From NCBI RefSeq assembly GCF_000518205.1, contig NZ_JADD01000022.1, positions 1-41,127 of the forward strand: a stretch of 41,127 nucleotides of DNA, in the 5' to 3' direction. This document shows, in pieces, positions 36,162-41,127 of this stretch; within the stretch, counting starts at the first letter, position 1, and each line of letters opens with the position of its first letter. A program made the translations under genes and the position numbers. The notes under the pieces are model-generated. The model saw only the letters and a program-made list of their open reading frames with translations. It was not told the DNA's origin and did not search any database. Origin of the DNA: Hutsoniella sourekii ATCC 700629 (GTDB lineage Bacteria; Bacillota; Bacilli; Lactobacillales; Aerococcaceae).

Positions 36162-38264
36162 ATGACTCAAGTTTATACAAAATCTACGACTTTAGCAGGT
36201 CATCCTCTGACCATTGAAATTGGTCAGTTAGCTCGCCAAGCCAATGGAGCGGTGACTGTGCGCTACGGTGATACGGTTGTTTTATCAACAGCTGTTGCTT
36301 CCAAAAAACCTTCAAGCATGGATTTCTTTCCACTAACTGTTAATTATGAAGAAAAGATGTATTCCGTTGGTAAAATTCCTGGAGGCTTTATCAAGCGGGA
36401 AGGGCGGCCTTCTGAGAATGCAACTTTAACTGCTCGTTTGATTGACCGTCCAATTCGGCCCATGTTCCCAGATGGGGTTCGAAATGAAATTCAAATTGTC
36501 AATACGGTCCTATCTGTTGAGCAAGACTGCGCTCCAGAAATGGCAGCCATGCTAGGTTCCTCGTTGGCACTTGCTTATTCAGATATTCCTTTTGATGGGC
36601 CAATTGCGGGAGTCAATGTTGGGCGCGTGAATGGTGAGTTAATCATTAATCCAAGTGTTGAACAAGGATTGGCTTCGGATATTCACCTGACTGTTGCTGG
36701 AACAAAAAAAGCAATTAACATGGTTGAATCCAGCGCAAAGATGGTTCCTGAAGATGAAATGTTGGAGGCCTTATTATTTGGTCACAAAGCCATTCAAGAG
36801 CTTGTTGCTTTCCAAGAAGAAGTTGTACGAGACATTGGCAAGGAAAAATTTGAATTAACACTTGCTGAGACCATGCCAGAAATCAAGCAACAAGTCGAAG
36901 ATTTATATAAAGAAGCCATGATCCAAGCTATTCAAACACCAGAGAAATTAGCTCGTGAGGAAGCAATCGCTGATGTGATGCAGACCGCTGAAGTATATTT
37001 TGAAGAAAAATACCAGGACGATCCATCATACGGCGATATAATGAAATCAGTTAATTCCAGTCTTCAAGACTTGGAAAAAACAGAGGTTCGTCGTCTCATT
37101 ACCCACGAAAACACTCGTCCTGATGGCCGTACCATTGATGAAATTCGCCCATTAGATTCTCAAGTAGGCTACCTTCCACGTACCCATGGTTCAGGCTTAT
37201 TCACGAGAGGACAAACTCAAGCCTTGTCAGTTGCAACCTTAGCTCCCCTTGGTGAGCATCAGGTTATTGATGGCCTGGGAGCAGAAGAAGGAAAGAGATT
37301 CATCCACCACTACAACTTCCCTCCATATTCTGTTGGCGAAACAGGAAGAATGGGTAGCCCTGGCCGTCGTGAAGTTGGTCACGGGGCTCTTGGCGAGAGA
37401 GCTCTATTGGAAGTGATCCCAGATGTCGAAGACTTCCCTTATACCATCCGTTTAGTGGCTGAAGTGCTTGAATCAAATGGATCTTCATCTCAGGCTTCTA
37501 TCTGTGCGGGAACTCTGGCTTTAATGGATGCTGGTGTTCCGATTAAGGCTCCAGTAGCTGGAATTGCGATGGGTCTTATTATGGATCCTCAAGACGAAAG
37601 CAAATACACCATTCTTACTGATATTCAAGGATTGGAAGACGCCTTAGGTGATATGGACTTCAAGGTAGCAGGTACTGCTGAAGGAATTACAGCTCTTCAA
37701 ATGGATATTAAGATTCAAGGTATTACCGAGGCTATTCTTAAGGAAGCCTTGACTCAGGCTAAGGCTGCTCGACTTCAAATTTTAGATAATCTAACTCAGA
37801 CAATTGCTGAGCCAAGAGAAGAATTGAGTCCATACGCTCCGAAGATTGAAATGATTAAGATTGATCCAGATGATATTCGTATTGTCATTGGTCGCGGTGG
37901 TGAAACAATTAACGGTATCATTGAAGAGACTGGCGTCAAAATTGATATTGATGATGACGGGAACGTCTCCATTGCTTCAAGTGATCAGGCGATGATCAAC
38001 CGTGCCAAGGAAATTATCGAACAATTAACACATAAGATTGCTCCTGGCGATATTTATACCGGTGAAGTTAAACGGATCGAGAAGTATGGGGCTTTTGTAG
38101 AAATTCTACCAAAACAGGATGGTCTTCTTCATATTTCAGAAATTGAGAATCATCGGGTTGAAAAAGTGGAGGATGTCCTATCTTTAGGTGATAAGGTCGA
38201 AGTTAAAGTTAAAGACGTGGATGACAAGGGAAGAATCCGTTTGACACGCAAAGAGTTGCTTTAA
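36162..38264 (+). CDS. pnp: Polyribonucleotide nucleotidyltransferase (PNPase)
   Basis: Phosphorolytic 3'-5' exoribonuclease of the mRNA decay machinery, 700 residues. Two RNase PH domains (about 1-220 and 310-545, the second with [15 protein letters not shown] and [20 protein letters not shown]), a helical linker, a KH domain (around [16 protein letters not shown]) and an S1 domain (about 620-690: [16 protein letters not shown]). I chose ATG 36162 after AGAGGG; an upstream in-frame TTG would lie in the leader hairpin. It is followed by a branched terminator and then RNase J2, so two decay enzymes are neighbours. Confidence 0.97.
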   Translation: MTQVYTKSTTLAGHPLTIEIGQLARQANGAVTVRYGDTVVLSTAVASKKPSSMDFFPLTVNYEEKMYSVGKIPGGFIKREGRPSENATLTARLIDRPIRPMFPDGVRNEIQIVNTVLSVEQDCAPEMAAMLGSSLALAYSDIPFDGPIAGVNVGRVNGELIINPSVEQGLASDIHLTVAGTKKAINMVESSAKMVPEDEMLEALLFGHKAIQELVAFQEEVVRDIGKEKFELTLAETMPEIKQQVEDLYKEAMIQAIQTPEKLAREEAIADVMQTAEVYFEEKYQDDPSYGDIMKSVNSSLQDLEKTEVRRLITHENTRPDGRTIDEIRPLDSQVGYLPRTHGSGLFTRGQTQALSVATLAPLGEHQVIDGLGAEEGKRFIHHYNFPPYSVGETGRMGSPGRREVGHGALGERALLEVIPDVEDFPYTIRLVAEVLESNGSSSQASICAGTLALMDAGVPIKAPVAGIAMGLIMDPQDESKYTILTDIQGLEDALGDMDFKVAGTAEGITALQMDIKIQGITEAILKEALTQAKAARLQILDNLTQTIAEPREELSPYAPKIEMIKIDPDDIRIVIGRGGETINGIIEETGVKIDIDDDGNVSIASSDQAMINRAKEIIEQLTHKIAPGDIYTGEVKRIEKYGAFVEILPKQDGLLHISEIENHRVEKVEDVLSLGDKVEVKVKDVDDKGRIRLTRKELL

Positions 38265-38291
38265 TTCATAAAGATTTCATGACTATTTAAG

Positions 38292-38358
38292 CCATGTTGG
38301 CATGGAGTGGATCGAGTCAATATTTTGACTGGCTTCATCCCTAGCCACATGGTTTTTT
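38292..38358 (+). terminator. Branched terminator after pnp
   Basis: An outer stem pairs CCATGTTGGC (38292-38301, one bulged T) with GCCACATGG (38344-38352), followed by six T (38353-38358). Within are a GGAT/ATCC stem (38309-38312, 38337-38340) and a GTCAA/TTGAC hairpin (38316-38320, 38325-38329). Confidence 0.75.
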
Positions 38359-38431
38359 ATATTTATTTCTACTTTACTAGTCCGTTATCTCTCATATCTT
38401 CAGCCTTAGCTTTCTTGAACAATGTACTTTA

Positions 38432-38440
38432 TGGTACAAT
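38432..38440 (+). promoter_or_regulatory. Extended -10 promoter of rnjB
   Basis: TGGTACAAT is an extended -10 with a weak -35 (TTCTTG) 17 bases ahead. A second possible set, TTGAAA, 18 bases and TATTAT, lies closer to the gene near 38450-38478. Confidence 0.5.
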
Positions 38441-38491
38441 AGATGTAATTGAAATTATGAAACAGTTAATTATATTATAATGAGGTGTAAA

Positions 38492-40183
38492 ATGAGTAAA
38501 ACAATAAAAATTATTCCTCTTGGCGGTGTCCGCGAAGAAGGAAAAAATATGTACCTAGTTGAAGTGGGGGAATCCATTTTTGTCTTAGACTGTGGTCTTA
38601 CTTTCCCTGAGGAAGGATTGTTAGGAATAGATGCAGTGATTCCTGATTTCACCTATCTTGAAGAAAATCGTGACCGAGTGGTTGGGATCTTCTTGACAAA
38701 TGGTCACGAAGATGCAGTAGGAGCTGTTCCTTATTTGCTGGATGTTGTCAGTGCGCCTGTCTTTGGAACCGAATTAACGATTGAGCTTGTTAAAATCCAG
38801 GCCAAGCAAAGAGGACTAGTTGATCTAGATAATTTCTTCAGCATCGATGAAGACACTGAAATTGAATTTGCGGATGCTTCCGTGACTTTCTTCAAGACTA
38901 CTCATACCATTCCGGATTCAGTCGGGATTGTAGTAAACACTGATCAAGGCAAGATTGTTTATACAGGTGACTTTCGCTTTGACCCTTCAGCGGCAGAACT
39001 TTATCAAACTGACTTTAACCGCTTAACCAATCTAGGTGAAGCAGGAGTCCTAGCCCTATTATCTGATTCAGCTAATGCTGAGACCCCTGTGCGACCAGTA
39101 GGTGACTTAGCTATTGTATCGGAGCTTCAGAATGTTTTTCAAAATGCAGAAGGCCGAGTTGTGGTTGCAAGTATAGGAAGTAATATTTCGCGTATTCAGC
39201 AGCTTCTAGATGCAGCTCACCATACCCACCGGCAAATTTTCTTTGTCGGAGAGAGTCTACTAGACATTATTGATGTCGCTATTAAATTAGACAAGATTAA
39301 GCTACCTAGCCGCAAGGTAATCGGTAAGTGGAAAGACTTGGATTCAATGGATCCTAGCAAGGTAGTTATCGTTCAAACAGGTGAAGTCGGTGAACCTCTG
39401 CAAGAGTTAGAGAAAATGGCTACAGGCATGCATCCGGATGTTAATATTGAAGCCACAGACCTAGTCTATTTAGCGACAACTCCGTCGATTGCCGTTGAGA
39501 CCCAAGTAGCCAAAATTAAAGATTTGGTTTACCGAGCGGGTGCTACGACCCAATCGATTACTGACCATATGGCCGTATCCGGTCATGCTAGTCAAGATGA
39601 CTTGAAATTTATGATTAATTTCTTGAAACCTAAATATTTAGTTCCGGTAAACGGAGAGTCTCGGATGCTAGTAGCACACGCTCAATTAGCTAAGGAATTA
39701 GGCTATAGTGATAGTCAAATTTTCCTTACTCATATCGGGGATGTGATTGAATATAAGAACCATAAGATGACCATGACTCAGACTGTAACAGCTGGGGATA
39801 CCCTGGTAGATGGTCTCGGAGTTGGGGATATAGGAAATGTGGTTTTACGTGATCGACGGATCTTGAGTGAAGATGGTATTTTTGTTGTGGTTGCGACGAT
39901 TTCTAGACGTCTCGAAAAAGTTTTAGTGGGACCTCAGATCACTTCGCGTGGCTTTGTCTATATGAAGACTAGTATTGATTTGATTCAAACATGTTCGGAT
40001 ATGACTCTAGATGTTTTAGAAGAGCATCTTGCCAGTGATAATTTTGACTGGGGAGACTTAAAAGGAGACTTACGGGAAAAGCTAGGTAAGTATTTGTTTA
40101 AAGAGACTAAACGACGTCCTGTTGTCTTACCTATTATCATGGAAGCTTCTAGCTATCAGCCCAATAAGTCTAATCAAAATTAG
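38492..40183 (+). CDS. rnjB: Ribonuclease J2, with degenerate active site
   Basis: Beta-CASP metallo-beta-lactamase ribonuclease of the J family, 563 residues, partner of RNase J1 in the Firmicute RNA decay machinery. The metal motif HxHxDH reads LTNGHEDAVGAVP: Asn70 and Ala75 replace two His, while His72 and Asp74 remain. A third ligand is changed in VPVNGESRM (Asn387, where J1 has His), but SGHASQDD (His365) and the TGDFRFD segment persist. That pattern, and the location next to pnp, point to J2 (low or no catalysis, structural partner) and not J1. I chose ATG 38492, whose AGGTG site overlaps the codon of an earlier ATG at 38480. Confidence 0.9.
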   Translation: MSKTIKIIPLGGVREEGKNMYLVEVGESIFVLDCGLTFPEEGLLGIDAVIPDFTYLEENRDRVVGIFLTNGHEDAVGAVPYLLDVVSAPVFGTELTIELVKIQAKQRGLVDLDNFFSIDEDTEIEFADASVTFFKTTHTIPDSVGIVVNTDQGKIVYTGDFRFDPSAAELYQTDFNRLTNLGEAGVLALLSDSANAETPVRPVGDLAIVSELQNVFQNAEGRVVVASIGSNISRIQQLLDAAHHTHRQIFFVGESLLDIIDVAIKLDKIKLPSRKVIGKWKDLDSMDPSKVVIVQTGEVGEPLQELEKMATGMHPDVNIEATDLVYLATTPSIAVETQVAKIKDLVYRAGATTQSITDHMAVSGHASQDDLKFMINFLKPKYLVPVNGESRMLVAHAQLAKELGYSDSQIFLTHIGDVIEYKNHKMTMTQTVTAGDTLVDGLGVGDIGNVVLRDRRILSEDGIFVVVATISRRLEKVLVGPQITSRGFVYMKTSIDLIQTCSDMTLDVLEEHLASDNFDWGDLKGDLREKLGKYLFKETKRRPVVLPIIMEASSYQPNKSNQN

Positions 40184-40193
40184 GAGGTACTAG

Positions 40194-40793
40194 ATGAATC
40201 AAAGATCAAAAAGGCTCTTGCTGGATCTGCTATTAGCCAGTGTTCTAGCTATTCTTTTAGGATTAGGTCAGGAATATTTATTAGCTGATCTTATCAGTCC
40301 ATTTCCTTTGGCCTTATCTGTGGGTCCATTAATATGGCTTAGTTTGCGGTATGGGCCAGCGAATGGTATCATTGCTGCTTTTATAACAGGCTTGGCTTTA
40401 ATAGCTATTTTACCTAGTTCGCTCACCAAATTTGAACAAGTTGTTTACTATATACTACCTTTACTAACTGCTGGCCTAGCTGGATTGTTTGCAAGAAACA
40501 CTCAGAGAACTTTAAATAATTTGAGGTATGCTTCGACTTATTTAAATATTTATACTGCTTCTTTCTTGGTCGTGCTTTCTAATTTATTATTAAACCATTG
40601 GCTATTACCAAGTCTTTTAGCTGAGCCTGAGATTTACTCAGTGACTAGCTGGCATTTTTGGCTAGGTATCTTTTTATCAGCCTTACTGTGGGGAAGTGTA
40701 TTGAGCTGCTTGGCTAAGTTGACGCCTAGTCTAATGATTCCTAAGAGAAGTCGATTTTTATCAAGAAAAGAAACAACTTCACTTTTAAATTAA
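40194..40793 (+). CDS. ThiT-like ECF transporter S-component
   Basis: A 199-residue membrane protein with about six helices that resembles ThiT, the thiamine-binding S-component of energy-coupling-factor importers: ALSVGPLIWLSLRYGPANG matches the family's loop 1 and helix 2 region, and EQVVYYILPLLTAGLAGLF the helix 3-4 region. Where I recall ThiT having a substrate-binding Glu before YIL, this protein has Tyr, so the ligand may not be thiamine. No thiamine riboswitch is seen; it is 10 bases after rnjB with TTAGGAGG between. The ECF energising module is not in the window. Confidence 0.6.
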   Translation: MNQRSKRLLLDLLLASVLAILLGLGQEYLLADLISPFPLALSVGPLIWLSLRYGPANGIIAAFITGLALIAILPSSLTKFEQVVYYILPLLTAGLAGLFARNTQRTLNNLRYASTYLNIYTASFLVVLSNLLLNHWLLPSLLAEPEIYSVTSWHFWLGIFLSALLWGSVLSCLAKLTPSLMIPKRSRFLSRKETTSLLN

Positions 40794-40820
40794 TTAAAAA
40801 AAGCTGAAAACTTGTACTGA

Positions 40821-40858
40821 CCCCCAAAAGTTAGAGTTAAAAATCTAACTTTTGGGGG
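40821..40858. repeat. 15-bp perfect inverted repeat in the IS end, overlapping the orfA ribosome binding site
   Basis: Arms 40821-40835 and 40844-40858 with an eight-base loop. The GGGGG at 40854-40858, seven bases before the orfA ATG, is in the 3' arm and would be paired with CCCCC in any transcript that starts outside the element. Confidence 0.85.
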
Positions 40859-40865
40859 TTATTTT

Positions 40866-41127
40866 ATGTCCAAAAAATATTCTTACGAATTTAAATTACA
40901 AATTGTACAAGAGTACTTAAAAGGTCGGTTAGGGTACGAGTCACTGACCAAAAAATATGACGTTTCCAGTTCTTCCTTAGTCAAAAAATGGGTAGCTCAG
41001 TTTCGAGAGGAAGGCCCGTCAGGGCTTAAGAAAAGGAAGTCAAACAAACACTATCCATTGAATTTTAAACTGAATGTATTAAGATTTAAGCAGGAGACCG
41101 GCGCTTCTTATCAGGATGTAGCTATTC
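40866..41127 (+). CDS. IS transposase OrfA (partial), helix-turn-helix protein
   Basis: The first 87 codons of an IS150-type OrfA. It has two related helix-turn-helix repeats: EFKLQIVQEYLKGRLGYESL with YDVSSSSLVKKWVAQFREEG, then FKLNVLRFKQETGASYQDVAI at the edge. GLKKRKSN lies between them, as in InsE-like proteins of the IS3 family. It binds the terminal repeats, and the catalytic OrfB (DDE) is normally made as an OrfAB frameshift product; that part is beyond the window. Confidence 0.88.
   Translation, partial: MSKKYSYEFKLQIVQEYLKGRLGYESLTKKYDVSSSSLVKKWVAQFREEGPSGLKKRKSNKHYPLNFKLNVLRFKQETGASYQDVAI

Larger units (their letters stand above)
40813..41127 (+). mobile_element. IS3/IS150-type insertion sequence, partial right copy
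   Basis: The first 315 bases of the insertion sequence, starting TGTACTGACCCCC at 40813 and running off the right edge. Its first 95 bases are identical, in inverted orientation, to bases 95-1. It begins 20 bases after the stop of the ThiT-like gene. Confidence 0.9.

Noticed and set aside
40810-40812. Target-site duplication of the IS
   Set aside because: The outer ends of both copies are outside the window, so the duplication cannot be checked.

Overview
The window looks like chromosomal DNA of a low-GC, non-sporulating Firmicute of the Lactobacillales; I lean towards Aerococcaceae or a close relative, but that placement is inference. The grounds are AT-rich DNA with strong AGGAGG-type ribosome binding sites, a glyQS T-box, an RNase J2-type rnjB, a BusR-like c-di-AMP repressor beside an OpuA-type betaine transporter, and gene neighbourhoods shared with Bacillus (recJ-apt, lexA//ynzC-yneF, rpsO-pnp-rnjB). 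Nearly everything is core genome. I see no phage, CRISPR array, toxin-antitoxin pair, tRNA or rRNA.

Both ends lie inside copies of one IS3/IS150-type insertion sequence. Bases 1-95 are the exact reverse complement of 40813-40907, so two inverted copies with outward-pointing transposase genes bracket about 40.7 kb of core genes.

Layout. (1) 113-7297: a DtxR/MntR-family metalloregulator on the minus strand, diverging from a glycine T-box that drives glyQ-glyS-obg and an AT3-SGNH cell-wall acyltransferase. (2) 7510-11804: rnz, a LapA-type membrane protein, recJ and apt, followed by a large structured RNA that resembles 6S RNA. (3) 12172-15891: the betaine transporter opuAA-opuABC (busAB) under a promoter carrying a bipartite BusR-type operator, then busR. 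(4) 15947-21455: lexA with an SOS box diverging from ynzC, yneF, plsC, a secreted glutaminyl-cyclase-like protein, tgt, yajC, then dinB with its own SOS box. (5) 21543-28305: a YtoI-like CBS regulator, nrnA, cshB, a histidine phosphatase, a YihY/BrkB membrane protein and rodA. (6) 28403-33399: a C26 glutamine-amidotransferase-like hydrolase, holA, rpsT, an unrecognised secreted protein and uvrB. (7) 33508-40793: a second AT3-SGNH acyltransferase, rpsO and pnp with structured leaders, RNase J2 and a ThiT-like ECF S-component.

The clearest points of interest are: a BusR operator plus busR, giving a complete c-di-AMP/osmolyte module; two AT3-SGNH paralogues that have each lost a different conserved membrane-domain residue; an RNase J2 with three substituted metal ligands; a 6S-like RNA and several elaborate branched terminators whose stems are held together by G-U pairs; and an IS end whose hairpin encloses the ribosome binding site of its own transposase gene. 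No wholly new multi-gene system is evident.
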